NCBI RefSeq assembly: GCF_030253575.1
Contig: NC_080561.1
Location: 461,501-525,500, forward strand
Source of the DNA: Rhododendron vialii
Lineage: Eukaryota; Streptophyta; Magnoliopsida; Ericales; Ericaceae
DNA length: 64,000 nucleotides
Direction: 5' to 3'
In this document: piece after piece, positions 1 to 11,806 of the stretch
Layout of the letters: the number at the start of each line of letters is the position of its first letter
Numbering within the stretch: position 1 is the first letter of the stretch
Made by a program: the position numbers and the translations under genes
The notes under the pieces: generated by a model
Database searches by the model: none
What the model was told of the DNA's origin: nothing
Seen by the model: only the letters and a program-made list of their open reading frames with translations

Positions 1-55
1 GCTCTCTCTGAGATAGTACTAGTATATATCAAATCTTGTGGAGTCAACTCATATA

Positions 56-314
56 CTTCCTCCCCTCCGTATTGTTGGTTTTTCTTTGGAATTCTAACTT
101 TTTAAGGAGACATTTAATAGGTGCACTTGAATTCATATTTAATGACATCATTTCTGTTATTATCCCTATGTTATACCTACTTTACAATACTTATATTCAC
201 TTTTATGAGGGATATTTTTGAAAAATCATCTAATTTTTGTTTTCACTTTTGGAAAAGGGCCGAATGGAACATCACAAAATTGAATAATGGACTAACATTA
301 ATGAACAAAGGGAG
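56..314. mobile_element. Stowaway-like MITE, diverged
   Basis: The ends read CTTCCTCCCCTCCGT on the left and AAGGGAG on the right, each next to a TA dinucleotide, as in Stowaway (Tc1/mariner) MITEs. The interior (a GGAATTCTAACTTTTTAAGG-like stretch, then a Ttt-GGAAAAG stretch) is clearly related to the element at 16604-16856. No coding capacity. Confidence 0.55.
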
Positions 315-482
315 TAGAATTTTACCATGTTGGGATTGATCCTCACAAATTAGTCAAGGTACTATTAACTAGACTATTAATATCGGAGCATGCGCATTTT
401 CTTAACTTAACTTCTTCTCACATTTGCCAAAACAATACAGTAATAATAATAATAATACTCCAATAGACTATTAATAGAATGA

Positions 483-1920
483 ATTCTCTTCTCGCACCCC
501 CCCTACACACACACCCCCGGCCCCACTCCCCCCTTCCCGAAAATATCCCCCAGAAATACAACAACCCATTTTCTCATATTTCTCTGTTATTTACTAAATA
601 ATCTTTATATTCCTTTTTTCATTTTTATTTATTTAATATTATTTAAGTGTTTCGATTTACAATCCGGTTGAATCGATGCAAAGATCTTATTTTTTTATCA
701 TTTTATCTTCAATGGTCATAATGAATTCTTGGCTCTAAGGCCTTTCAACGAGCACCCTAAGGCTCTTTATTTAGTTTTCAGATCTCTCTTAGGGTGCTCA
801 TTGAAAGGCCTTAGAACAAAAACTTCATTACGACCATTTAGGATTAAATGATAAGAAAAACAAGATCTTCGCACCGATTCAAAAGAATTCAAAATTGCAA
901 CACTTATTTTTTTTTTTTACATAATTTTCTTTTTTGTTTAATTTCTTAATCCATTTACGTTATTTAATTAATTATTCATTTATCTATTTATTTAGGTCTT
1001 TTTATTTATATATTTTACTCTTTATATGTTTTTTTTAATTATTTAATCTACCTAATAAAACACAAGGGTGTGAGGACCACACAAACATAAGTTGAAAGAA
1101 TGCTGAGATGCATTTGATCCAATGACTGATGTGTGCTCTCCAACTCTCGTAAGAAAACACCCACACTCTTACAAATATATTACAAAATGTCATCGGTTTT
1201 TTTTTACCTACTGCTTGGCTTCTGGTATTGGCATAAAAAAATAAAAATATATTACAAAAATGCCCGTACATAGTGCCGTAGACATGGACAAGTACTAGTA
1301 TTATATACGTGAGTAAATTTTTTTTTAATTTCATAATTCTTTTATGTTGTTGAATTTATTAATTTTGTATTTATTTATATCTTTTATCTATTTTATTTCT
1401 AACCACTTATTCAGATTTCCTTTTATCGTTTTATCTTCAACTATAACCAATCATTTATTTTTACTCTTCGACGAAATTAGTACAAGTTATATTTTAATAT
1501 TCATTTATTAATTAAAATTAGTACAAGTTATATTTTAATTATTCATTTATTAATTAAAATTATAGTAAGAAGCCTTTTAAAAGTAAAACAAAAAAACTAG
1601 TAAAAGTAAAACAAAAAAAAACTAGTAAAAGTTTAAAAAAAACTAAAAAAATAATTGAAGTCTTTTAAAAGTAAAACAAAAAACTAGTAAAAGTAAAAAA
1701 AAAAGGAACAGTTATTAAAGTCTTTTAAAAGTTAAAAAAAAACTAGCATAAGTAAAAAAAAAAAGACAAAACAATAATTAAAGTCTTTTAAAAGTTAAAA
1801 AAAAAACTAGTATAAGTAAAAAAAAAAGAAGACAAAACTGAGGGGAAGAGGAGGGGCAAGGGAGGAAAGGTGGTGGGGTACGGAGGGAAAGGGTGTGTCG
1901 GGGGGTGCGAAAAGAGACTC
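483..1920. mobile_element. Non-autonomous Mutator-like element (about 1.4 kb)
   Basis: The left end (TCTCTTCTCGCACCCCCC) and the reverse complement of the right end (GTCTCTTTTCGCACCCCCC) match, and the C-rich stretch continues inward on both sides. AGAATGA occurs directly outside both ends (476-482 and 1921-1927), a 7-bp match within what could be a decayed 9-bp Mutator duplication. Inside are an inverted module (about 690-900) also seen at 23755-23900 and 35640-35830, a motif at 1400-1460 shared with the 5' side of the transposase locus at 13.2-13.4 kb, and AAAAGTAAAACAAAAAACTAG repeats at 1565-1830. No gene is carried. Confidence 0.6.
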
Positions 1921-2276
1921 AGAATGACCCCTTTTTTTTTTTTTAAGTAAAGTTGTGACAACCCCTTCTCCAAAGAGTAATTATTCAGTAGTGATCACTC
2001 TAAAACCATACGTTCATATGGAGTTCATACACTTAATGATCATGAACTCCACAAACGGTGGTGGAGTCAGAATTTTGAACCCAAGGGGCCCGGCATAATA
2101 GACATATATTTTTTTATCCAAACATATATACTTATTATATCATAAGATTTTTGCTTTCTAATAAATTACATTTGTACATTGAAGTGATTCTAGCCTAATG
2201 CGGTTAAAGTATATCAATCATTTTGTTTTTTTCTTTAGGCTACTTCAACTGTCACATGATTATTTTTTATGAGAAT

Positions 2277-3294
2277 TGATAATGTCAAAACCCTTTTTGT
2301 TCTTGCCAAAACCCTTTTTGTTTATGTCAAAACTCTAGATGTACCTTGAGTTTCATGACTTAATTGTCCTCCACTATACCATTTTACTTTACTAAAATGC
2401 CCCTTCAAATTCTTACAGGGAAAAAAAACGGTGGGATTAGAAACCCAATCAACTGGTATAGCTCCCAATCAACAAGTCTACATAGAGAACCATCCTTACG
2501 GGGAAAAAAAAAAACATGGCTTCTTGCATAAAAAATGGAAGAGAGGGCCGCGGGGATCAGAAACCCAATCATGGTATAGCTCCCTTTAAACAACTGGTAT
2601 AACCCCATTACAATTTCTAGGGACCAAAGAGAAAGAACAGTGAATTAACGAAGCAAGGTTCCTAATGTCTTCAATAGAAACTGATCGATACGTAGTTCCC
2701 CCAATTTTATCATTGTCATCAGAAGCTTTTTTTGTTTTTTTTTTAACGAAAATTTTTTTTTTCATTAATTTTTGAAGTTGTTACAAAGACAATGGAGTAG
2801 AACAAAAAGAATGACATCATATTCCTTACAAAACTAAGAATAATTTTGTGCCTAGTCTGAGGCCCAAACGTCATAAAAGCTTTTGACCATAGTAGCTAAT
2901 TCGTTGGAATGGAATTAAAACTTGGATTTACCCAGTAACAAGCGCTGGTTTATGTTCAAGCCCTAAAAATTCAAATCCTAAGGTCCTAAGGTTGCATTTC
3001 TTTCATAGAATACTAATAAAATTAGAGGGGATTCAAGTAAAGAACAAGTAGTGGATAAAATACTATTTCTTTACCTGGAGTGATTAAAGAGTATAGAGCA
3101 ATAAAATATTTGATGGGTTTAGGGAAGGATAAACAAAAAAAACCATAAATAATCCTATGGGATTTGAAAGGGCATTTTCGAGAAGCAAGTGGTATAGTGA
3201 AGGACAATTAAGTCATGAAACTCAAGGTACATCTAGAGTTTTGGTAGGAACAAAAGAGGTTTTGACAAGAACAAAAAAAAATTTAGCATTATCA
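2277..3294. mobile_element. Foldback element with about 150-bp inverted arms
   Basis: The left arm (2277-2425) begins TGATAATGTCAAAACCC and the right arm (about 3150-3294) is its diverged reverse complement, ending in CATTATCA. The arms share the GAGTTTTGGTA/TACCTTGAGTTTCATGAC block in opposite orientation. The interior holds a direct repeat (about 2433 and 2551) of the GAAACCCAATC...GGTATAGCTCCC motif. Termini of the same type recur in the small hairpin at 27887-27971. No coding potential. Confidence 0.6.
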
Positions 3295-3453
3295 GCACCC
3301 ATTTTTTATTTGTGAAAGAAACTGACAAATGATAATATAAAATAACTGATTTTTTATCGAATCAAATCAAAATTATTAAGATCATAAGTAGCTATACACA
3401 AATAATTGTCAATAACATTAAAAATCAAATATATACAAAATAAAAAGGAAAAT

Positions 3454-3558
3454 GATTTTGTCACTCCCTTTTTTTGTTAACATCATTCCCTTGTAAGTGT
3501 ATTTTTGGTGATACACTTGCAGGGAAGTGATGTTAACAAAAAAGGGAGTGACAAAATC
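3454..3558. repeat. Short hairpin MITE
   Basis: A near-perfect palindrome of about 105 bp: GATTTTGTCACTCCCTTTTT on the left and its complement on the right, with an inner GTTAACATCA/TGATGTTAAC pair. A diverged copy lies at 41926-42036. Confidence 0.65.
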
Positions 3559-4369
3559 AGCAACTAATAAAAATCTTAAAATTCAGATGCTCAGAAGGCC
3601 GGGGCTAAGGCTCTCCACGCTTCAACATAACTCCGTCCTTGTCTACAAGAATACGTGGCGGTACTCCCAAACTAATGAATAATTTCACTCTTCCAAGGAT
3701 ACATTGTGCACTTTCTTTACTCTATAGTCTGTACTTTTGTTTGAGGGAAAGACTACAATACGATCTCTTATTTGGGTGTGTATTATATGCGCCCTCAAAA
3801 TGTTATGAATTATAAAAAAAATGTTACGAATCGTATTTGTAACGCTCCCAATTTTGGGTACGTTAAAGAGACATTTTATTCAAAAAAATCAAATGGAGTC
3901 CGGCTCTTATTACAACAAAACTCCCACAAGAGTTCAATATTTACACAAATGGAAGGTGATTCTAGGGTTCCTAACTACAGCTCCTCAGCTCCTCCATTCT
4001 TGCCAGCTCCTCAGCTCCAAAAGCCTCCATGGTGATCTGCTTACCCTGATCATCTACAAAATCTGACACATTATACCAGCGTCGCCACCGATATAATATG
4101 TCAGGGTCACCAAAAGGCAACACCGTGAGCTACAAAAGCTCAGCAGGACAATCCCATACCCGCTAATCCATAACTTAAAACAACAGGAAATAATAACACA
4201 TCGATTTCCACATGATACATATATACGCAGCTAACAATGACACATCCACATTCGTTAATCAACTATCGTTGGTGTCCATGTTTTTCTGTGTTTCTCCTAC
4301 GCAACTCATCGTAGACCGTGTCTCCATTTTCACTTTTCATCACCAAATCAACATTTTCAAAATCCATTT

Positions 4370-4600
4370 TTAACACACCCAACCTCGGTTCCGCAGTTCC
4401 GGGTTCCCGAGTATCCTCACAATGGTTCCGCCGCACTGGGTTCCCATTGGCACACGATTGCACTGGCTCCGTACCGCGGATAACCAAGCCACACACCCAA
4501 CCTTGGTTCCGCCGTTCCGGTCTCCCGAGTATCTTCACAATGGTTCCGCCGCACTGGGTTCCCATTGGCACACAAAACACACACCACACAATGGGCTACC
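4370..4600. repeat. Two-copy tandem duplication inside the solo LTR
   Basis: Two copies at about 118-bp spacing both contain GGTTCCGC.GTTCCGG, CCCGAGTATC and the block AATGGTTCCGCCGCACTGGG. They open short overlapping reading frames on both strands that I judge meaningless. Confidence 0.75.
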
Positions 4601-6055
4601 ATGTCCGGCCACATTGCGGTTTCCAAAACATTTCACCTTTTCAAAACACGCCTTTTCGTTAACCACACCCTAGGTGTTATGTTTCTAACTTTTTCGATTT
4701 CCGTGTCACGTTTTCATGCATAGACTCCGCGGTAGAACTTTTCACAAAAATAAGCATAAATCATTTATTGAAACTACACTAGCAAGATCATTCAACTCAA
4801 TATTACTAAGCATGCTCGAAAAGATCAAAATATGAATACTTCAAATCAAGCGTTAAAATCTTATCCTTCGAAAATCGTTATATCTTACTTTTTGAGAAAT
4901 TCAATACAACATATGTTTCTTTAAGACAAAGTCATTTATCCAACATGTTCATACCTCCATTAGTGAGATAAACTTATTGACAATCATGCATTTTAAACAA
5001 TAGATAACCTTATCTACTTGAAACTAAACAATAGATAACCTTATCTACTTAAGGAAAACGATAAGGATATTGATACTTTGAATCAAGAACATGCTACTTT
5101 CTAACGTAGATTCTATACTATACGTAGAGTTATTGGACTAGGGACTCTACTTATACTTAGGGAAGTGAGTAGAGAAAATCTACCTTGATCCGAAACTTAG
5201 TCGGGGCCGAATAAGCTAGTTGGAAGATTTTCTACGGCGGTGAAACTTGCAAATCTGGACCGAATTTTGGATGGCAGTAACTTGGTCAATATTTGGCCGA
5301 ATACGATCGTTCTTGGGTCGAAGTTGAAGCTCTCGAAGTGCTCTACGACTTTTGTGAAGGAAGTTGATCCTAGAAACTACTTTAGGCAGAAGAAAAATGG
5401 TGAGAAAGGAGAAGACAGTATGCTGTCTGGAAATAGGAATCCGAGATTTTTACTGAACTTCGGATGCCAATATCTTTGTCATTTCTTCACCGATTTGGAT
5501 GGTTCTTGGGTCTAACTTGAAGGTTTCGAAGTGCTCTACAATTTTCCCGAAGGGAGTTGGTTCTAAAAACTACTTTAAGCAGGAGAAAAATGGAGATTTT
5601 CAAAGGGCAGTAGGCTGCCTGGAAAAACAGAAATGGTTTCTAGAGAGAAGTGAGAGCAAGAAGTGATGGTGTGAGTTGAATGGAAGGCATGGGGTGCTAT
5701 TTATAGCCAACACTTGAGCTCCTCCTCCCTCCTCTATGGCCGGCCCCCCCTTCTCTCCTTCCTCCCATGGATTTGCTCCATTGTCATGTCCAATCAAGCT
5801 TGAAAGCATGTCAAGTCTTCCATGACTTGTCACTTCCATTTGTAGGCCAAATCTTAGGTCATCATGAAGGGTTTTGGACTTGTCAAGTCTATGGGAAGGT
5901 TGCTTGTAAGAAAGAATAAAATCATTGGCTAACTTTGTACTTTGAAAGACTAGAAATGGGTTGGCAAGTGGTCAAAAATAGGCTTAAGGCTATAATGTTG
6001 TTTGTGTAAGTAATCAAAACTCATGCACACACTCCACCCCACTCTCTCCATCCGG

Positions 6056-6059
<4 letters not shown>

Positions 6060-6093
<34 letters not shown>
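6060..6093. repeat. (CT)n microsatellite in the LTR
   Basis: An uninterrupted CT run of about 17 units within the solo LTR. Confidence 0.9.
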
Positions 6094-6097
<4 letters not shown>

Positions 6098-6784
6098 ATC
6101 TATATACATCCAAGAAAATCTAGGAAAGTAAGTCTAGGATTTTAAGACTAGAATATAGGTGTGCATGCATGGCAAACTAGCCTTGCTTCTCATGGAAGCA
6201 AAATGATGGGATTCTTTGTATGACTTGTCTTGTCATGCTTATTGGCAAGTCAAAGGTCTATTAACCGAGGGACAAAAATTCTCCTAATAATTATGGACCA
6301 AGGGGTAAAGGAATATTGGTCATAATTAGGGTTTGAAATGACTAAACATAGGAATAAAATGATTACTCCTATGGTCTAATGGCTCAATAGGGTTCGGATG
6401 GTTTCATAAGGTTCAAAGACGGTCAAAAAGGTTCATCTAGAGTTAGGGAATTGTAACTAGGTGAATCGGTGATCCAGTTCCTCCAACTAATCGGTTGGGA
6501 GCTAATTCCACTTGCCAAGTAGGATTTCTAGCCAAGAAATATAATTTAAAGATTTTATCTAACTCGTTAGGAAAATATACAAGTGCTTTTATAAGCATAC
6601 TTGTTTTTAGAAAATAACTAGATTGCTCGGCGTGAAAGATATAATTTTATAAGTCTCAAATCTAATTATGACGGATTATAAAAATTAAAAAGAAATTTTT
6701 TAGTAGCAAATCCAAGTAATTAAAATAAAATTTAAATATTTAACGAAATTTTTATTTACCAAAAATCAGGGTCGTTACAGTATT

Positions 6785-7339
6785 GCTAAAAAGTTACGAA
6801 TAATATATAAGTTACGAGATACACCAAAATATTATGAATCATAAAAAAAATGTTACGAATCGTATTGCGGAAAGATTATAAATTCTAAAACAAAAATTAC
6901 AAAATACACTAAAATATTATGAATGAATCATAAAATAAATATATATAGTACAATTTTTTTTAAGAAATGTGTGTCGGAGACTTTCCTTCAGTTGCTTGAT
7001 CATCATCAGGGATCCGACTCTGTTGGGCCCCCAATCCCATACCTTTTTTTACTTTTGTTGTGGGGCACTGTACTAGTAAAATGTTGCTTCCTGGACCTCC
7101 GCTTCCATTTGTCCACGAGGAATAAAACACACACGTGCTCTTACACCACCGCGTATTCCCCATCTCATCCCTCTCTCTCTCTCTCTCTCACTATTACCCG
7201 CCAAAGTCTAATCTCTCTCTCTCTCCGAGTGTCCGTTTCTTCTCAAAACTCTCAAATCAACACGCCCAATTGACCCCCCCACCCCGGGTCCCACGCTGTT
7301 TCCCCCAAAAGCTCTTCACTCACTCACTCCCCCTCCCAA
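6785..7339. promoter_or_regulatory. Upstream region of the ERF gene
   Basis: The first part holds copies of a GTTACGAAT-type AT-rich repeat next to the solo LTR. From about 7120 the sequence becomes C/T-rich, with two short CT runs (about 7171-7190 and 7211-7224). This is the likely proximal promoter of the ERF gene. The solo LTR ends about 740 bp before its start codon. No gene is seen here. Confidence 0.4.
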
Positions 7340-7347
7340 TATATAAA
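7340..7347 (+). promoter_or_regulatory. TATA box of the ERF gene
   Basis: TATATAAA occurs about 175 bp before the ATG at 7521, in a C/T-rich plant-type promoter. It would place the transcription start near 7370-7380 and give a leader of roughly 150 nt. Confidence 0.55.
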
Positions 7348-7520
7348 CAGAGCCGCCAATCCCAAAATCCCCCATCATTCACAAAAATTCGAAAGAATCC
7401 CAATCCTAACTACTCCTTAACAAATATCTGCGACGGCTTCATCGTTTCCACTCCAGTTTACAATTTTTTTTAACGTAATTTGGAAAATCCGAAACAAGTT
7501 TTAAATTTGTTTTGGCAACT

Positions 7521-8183
7521 ATGGTGAAGCCGGAGACTGCAGGGAAGCCGGGCGAGAGATCATCGAGCGACGAGTTGAGGTACAAGGGCGTGAGGAAGAG
7601 GAAGTGGGGCAAGTACGTCTCCGAGATCCGTCTGCCCAACTGCCGCCAGCGGATCTGGCTCGGCTCCTACGACTCCGCCGAGAAGGCCGCCAGGGCCTTC
7701 GACGCCGCCCTCTTCTGCCTCCGCGGCCCCTCCGCCAGCTTCAACTTCCCCGACAACCCGCCCCAGATTTCCGGCGGGAGGTCCCTCACACCTTCCGAAA
7801 TCCAAGCCGAAGCCGCCCGGTACGCGAATTCCGGTCCCTCCCAGAGCAGGGGCACGGATCGCTCGCTGTCCACGTCATCATCATCGTCATCGTCCGAAAT
7901 ACACGTGGAGTCTCCATCGCCGTCGGTTTCGGATGGGGTGGCCCAGATGGGCAACGAAACGGAAACGCCGCTTGACGGGTCGTTTCTGGATCTATTTTCG
8001 ACCATGGGCAGCGCCGAGAATGTTACTGTACCCGGGACGTCGTTTGATATTTACCCGGATTATGATGATTTCTCCACTGACTTTTTCGTGCCGCCAATGC
8101 CTCCTAATGTGGATTACGGTGGTGAAGAAAATAATTGTGATGCCAATTTCTCACAAAATTCATCGTACCTTTGGAACTTCTAA
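7521..8183 (+). CDS. ERF017-like: AP2/ERF transcription factor, ERF017-like (DREB A-5/group II)
   Basis: An intronless gene of 220 residues. One AP2 domain spans residues about 21-78, beginning YKGVRKRKWGKYVSEIRL and continuing through RIWLGSYDSAEKAARAFD to FNFPDNPP. The domain binds GCC-box or DRE-type DNA in the nucleus. After it come a Ser-rich stretch (about 120-130), an acidic C-terminal half typical of an activation region, and a terminal LWNF. The KGVRKRKWGKYVSEIRLPN signature and the length match the small Arabidopsis ERF016-ERF019 group as I recall it. I chose the ATG at 7521 because the upstream in-frame TTG codon is not a plausible plant start. The coding region is markedly GC-rich compared with its flanks. 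Intact, with no lesions. A strong call for the family; the exact ortholog rests on synteny. Confidence 0.93.
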   Translation: MVKPETAGKPGERSSSDELRYKGVRKRKWGKYVSEIRLPNCRQRIWLGSYDSAEKAARAFDAALFCLRGPSASFNFPDNPPQISGGRSLTPSEIQAEAARYANSGPSQSRGTDRSLSTSSSSSSSEIHVESPSPSVSDGVAQMGNETETPLDGSFLDLFSTMGSAENVTVPGTSFDIYPDYDDFSTDFFVPPMPPNVDYGGEENNCDANFSQNSSYLWNF

Positions 8184-8389
8184 TTTAAAAAAAAAGAAAA
8201 AAAAAAGAAAGAAAGTTGGCCAATAGGTTAAAATTCGATGGTGCCTGTCTGTCAGGGATTCTTGAAATTTTTTAGTTGTTTGGATAGCTGACATTCTTTC
8301 ATACATCATCATAGGACAAAATCTTCGAGAAGCTAGGAGAGCATGGATTGACCAGTTTTTTTAATGGTCTATCCTCTTTTCTTTTTTAT

Positions 8390-8427
<38 letters not shown>

Positions 8428-10121
8428 ACACTCGGGTATTTGACTTTTCATGGAGGTACAAAATAAAGTTCAATTGTCAACCAGACGTGGGACAAACAAA
8501 TGTATTTCGTCTTTGTAATTTTTGTGGATTCTTTGCTTCATTTAGTGGAATAATTGTTATTTTGATCTTGAATTGAAGTGTGTATATATATATATACCTC
8601 TTTTACGATTTCTTGAAAGAGCAATATATAATGCTGACTATGATAAGAGTTTTATTAAGTTTTTTAGGGATCATAGTCATTCGTTACGAATAATTTATGC
8701 CATGGTATTCAAGGGATGTACCATAAGGTCTTACAACACATCATTAATTTGACTCTATAAAAGTTGGACCTAAAATTGCATGTTTTACAGGTTTCTTAAG
8801 TAGAGAATGACAAAATTAGTACATTTGTTTAAGGTTTATTTTGTTAGTTAAAGTACAAATTATACAAAAATAAAAATAAAATAATATCTTGCATGTATAT
8901 GTACATCATTTCTTCATTCCTGACACAAAAGGTGAAAAGAACAAACCACAACCCACCCCCCCAGGACGGCTCCACCTTAGGAGTTCCATAGTCAACTGAA
9001 CACTCAAACAAATTTTTTTTGCTTAGAATACATATAAAATTTATGGGGCTAGGCTTTTTTTGAACACCCAACGTAAATGTCAATTAACACCCAATACTAA
9101 AAGCCTTAAACATTAAACACAAAAAGAATTGAACACCTAACCCAAAACTAATTGAACACTTAATCCCAACCCAATTACAGCCCATCAATTCACATAATTC
9201 ATATTTGAATACTTAATACATTATTTCAAATAAAGCACATAATCATAATAAAAAAATTATAAAAAGAAAGTAAAAAGAAGAATCTATTTGTGTAAATATT
9301 ATACTCTGTGTTCTCTCTCCATCTTTTTGTCGATGGTCTAAATGTGTTAATTTCGCATTCATGACAATAACTATTTTTTTTTATCTAGCTAGCTTATAAA
9401 ATTATGGACAAAGCTTTAAAAAAAATCAACTACATTGCAAATCCCGTTAACTTGAATAATATTCATTCGAATTTAAGATTACGATAGAAAATCTCATCAT
9501 GTTATTCTAGAGAATAACATATTTTCGAGAAGGTCAACCCCAACGTATTCGCTACAATTTCGTTCAAAAAGGTTTTAGTAGATTAATATGCTAGTTAAAC
9601 GTTGGCACAAAATATGAAAACTCATTTAGGACAACTGTAAAATTTTACCCCTTCGAGTCTCGAAACACTGTCTATTATAAAATACAACAACTTTCAAAAA
9701 AAATAATATTTTGTTAAAAAAAATAGTATATATTTTTAAGTTCTTATTTTGCCTCGTAGTTCTTTTTTTTTCTTTCTTAGAAAAGAGGTCATGTTTTTTT
9801 ACCGTACCATTTATACAACTATATGAGATTCTGTACATATATTATTGGTTAATAAATCAAATGGTAAAATTAAGGTAAATTCTGAACACCCTATCATAAA
9901 TTTCTGGAGCCGCCACTGCCCCTATGTGTGTGCATGCGCATATATGAGTAGTAGGAAATAACTATGGTCCTAGAATTGAGGCAGTATTTTTATACCTAAT
10001 GAAGTGACTAAAGTACTGTCTAATAGAGCAACCAACCATAAAATTCATTCTTGTTAGCTATGCAAAACAAGTGAAAAGATAGAGCCGAATGGAGATGCTC
10101 TTAGTACTCATATTGTTAATA
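8184..10121. other. Gene-free stretch downstream of the ERF gene
   Basis: It includes the ERF 3' UTR (A-rich from 8184), a (TA)n microsatellite (about 8393-8424) and a shorter one at 8584-8595. AT-rich filler follows, with an imprecise repeat of AACACYYAAYCC-like units at about 9060-9180. I see no coding exon on either strand. Confidence 0.6.
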
Positions 10122-10357
10122 CTCCATCTATCCCATTTTGGTTGTCTATTTTTGTTTTTCGTGCCGTTCTTTTAACGCTTATATCTTCCAATATGAATCT
10201 TTAAAAATATGCAATATGGATCTTATTTGATAGTTTTTTATTAGATCTATAATACAAAGTTTTCAAAATTATGAAAAACATTGTAGATTGAGAGATATAA
10301 ACGTTGAAAAAACGACACTAAAAACAAAAATGGACAATTAAAATGGGACGGAGAGAG
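10122..10357. mobile_element. Stowaway-like MITE
   Basis: It begins CTCCATCTATCCCATTTTGG and ends AAAATGGGACGGAGAGAG, with TA on both sides. The arms are complementary for about 100 bp. Related, partly truncated sequence lies at 11800-11955, and the interior resembles the element at 34447-34680. Confidence 0.75.
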
Positions 10358-10484
10358 TAATTAGGTCGAACGTTATAGTTTTTACTATTGTTGAGACAAA
10401 CTTCTTATACAAATCTGACGTCGAAGCAATATGCACCACCCACGTGCAATGATAAATAGTTAGATTAACACATGAAACAATATA

Positions 10485-11122
10485 GTGCAAAGTCCACTTT
10501 CATCCATGTCGTTATCGTCATGTGTGGATACCCCCATCATGGTTCAAAATTCACCACATAACCTACTTGTGGTTTTCAAAATGTGCGAATAGACCCCTTA
10601 CCTTCATGTTTTCCATCCATATTAACAGAAGTGTATCTCAAACGCCTCTAGAATGTAATCTAAGTCGTTCATTATGTATTAAATAAAGAATAGAGTATCT
10701 CTATAAAAAAATCATCTCGATCAGGTATCAATAACTCAGTAATCTAATTTTTAGTAAATTCAAATTTGAAATTTTAATTTTATAACAAAATTGATTCGAC
10801 CATGAGCTTTTCATTTTTTGATTGACTTGAATTTTGGCAAATATGTAGTACTCGTCAAAATTTACAATATCAACAATTTGAATTCAATTTTTAATATAGG
10901 AGATGGTGTGGTTAGATTTAAAAAATAAGAAGAATCAAGTGACATGATGATGGTATATTGATTTTTTAATGTTGTGTCCGTTAATATGGATGAAAAATAT
11001 GACGGCAGGTAGTTTATCCACACATTTTCAAAATCACAGGTAGGTCATGTGGTTAATTTGTAACCATAAGAGGGATATCCGCACATAGTGATAACTATAG
11101 GGAGTCAAAATAGACTTTGCCC
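10485..11122. mobile_element. Foldback element with GGGCAAAGT-type ends and 9-bp duplication
   Basis: The 638-bp element begins GTGCAAAGTC and ends GACTTTGCCC. A perfect 9-bp duplication, AACAATATA, flanks it (10476-10484 and 11123-11131), as for Mutator-like elements. The arms (about 140 bp) are imperfect inverted repeats. The motif GATGAAAAATATGACGGCAG near the right arm is shared with the element at 26129-26840. No ORF. Confidence 0.8.
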
Positions 11123-11327
11123 AACAATATACTTGTAAAAAAAGTACTATTCTCCTTTAGGAAAAAAATAATGATGTCCAGACTCCAAAGATGATGCTTT
11201 TTTTTTAGGGAGGGCAAGAGAATAATTTCACCTACCAAACTCACCTAGGCAATTGCTGACTAGGGAGAGGTAGAGTGAACCCTTTAAACACATACATACA
11301 CACACAAAAATGATGCTGACTCCCTAG

Positions 11328-11329
<2 letters not shown>

Positions 11330-11381
<52 letters not shown>

Positions 11382-11730
11382 ATTTTCCAGTGAGGGATCC
11401 AGCAGGGCTTATCGTGCGGGACTCCCCTTTCCCGATTGAATTGTGATATCCGAGCCGCTCAATATGTTCAGAACGTGATTTTAAGAGTACTCGTGAGGAA
11501 TCAGCAAAAAAAATGATCGGGAAGGGCTTGATCTGAGCAGTTTTTTACCGAACCGTTCAATAAAAAACTATTCGGATCAAGTCCTTCCAAATCATTTTTT
11601 TTGCTGATTTCTCGAGGGTACCCTTAAAATCACGTTCTGATCACTTTAAGTGGCTCGGATCCTCGCAATTTGATCAGGAAAGGGGAGCCCCGCACGGTAG
11701 GCCCGTGCAGGATCCCTCACTAGAAACGGA

Positions 11731-11795
<65 letters not shown>

Positions 11796-11806
11796 AATAT
11801 ATTCAA
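11330..11806. repeat. TA microsatellite split by a foldback MITE (11384-11726)
   Basis: A (TA)n run of about 25 units (11330-11378) is followed by a hairpin element whose ends are TTTCCAGTGAGGGATCC and GGATCCCTCACTAGAAA. After it come a (CT)n run (11731-11752) and a second (TA)n tract. The hairpin arms share the CGAGCCGCTCAATA and TGATTTTAAG..CACGTTCTGA blocks. TA repeats on both sides suggest insertion into a microsatellite. Confidence 0.7.

Larger units (their letters stand above)
3838..6779. mobile_element. Solo LTR of an LTR retrotransposon (2.94 kb)
   Basis: The block starts TGTAACG and ends CGTTACA, so it has the TG...CA ends of an LTR with a 7-bp terminal inverted repeat. It is bracketed by a perfect 5-bp duplication, GTATT (3833-3837 and 6780-6784). 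No gag, protease, reverse transcriptase or integrase is present, so this is a solo LTR left by recombination rather than a whole element. An LTR this long with TGTAACG ends suggests Ty3/gypsy (Tekay/Del-like), which is inference. The target was itself repetitive: the ATGTTACGAATCGTATT motif recurs just to the right at about 6849-6866. ORFs inside are chance. Confidence 0.8.

Noticed and set aside
4263-4662. Overlapping ORFs on both strands with repeated residues
   Set aside because: They come from the 118-bp tandem duplication inside the solo LTR; no family resemblance.
7560-8005. Minus-strand ORFs opposite the ERF gene (Gly/Asp-rich)
   Set aside because: They are shadows of the GC-rich AP2 coding strand; the Asp run is the complement of the Ser run.
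11330-11806. CRISPR-like or satellite array
   Set aside because: Simple TA/CT repeats and one hairpin; no regular spacer structure and this is plant nuclear DNA.
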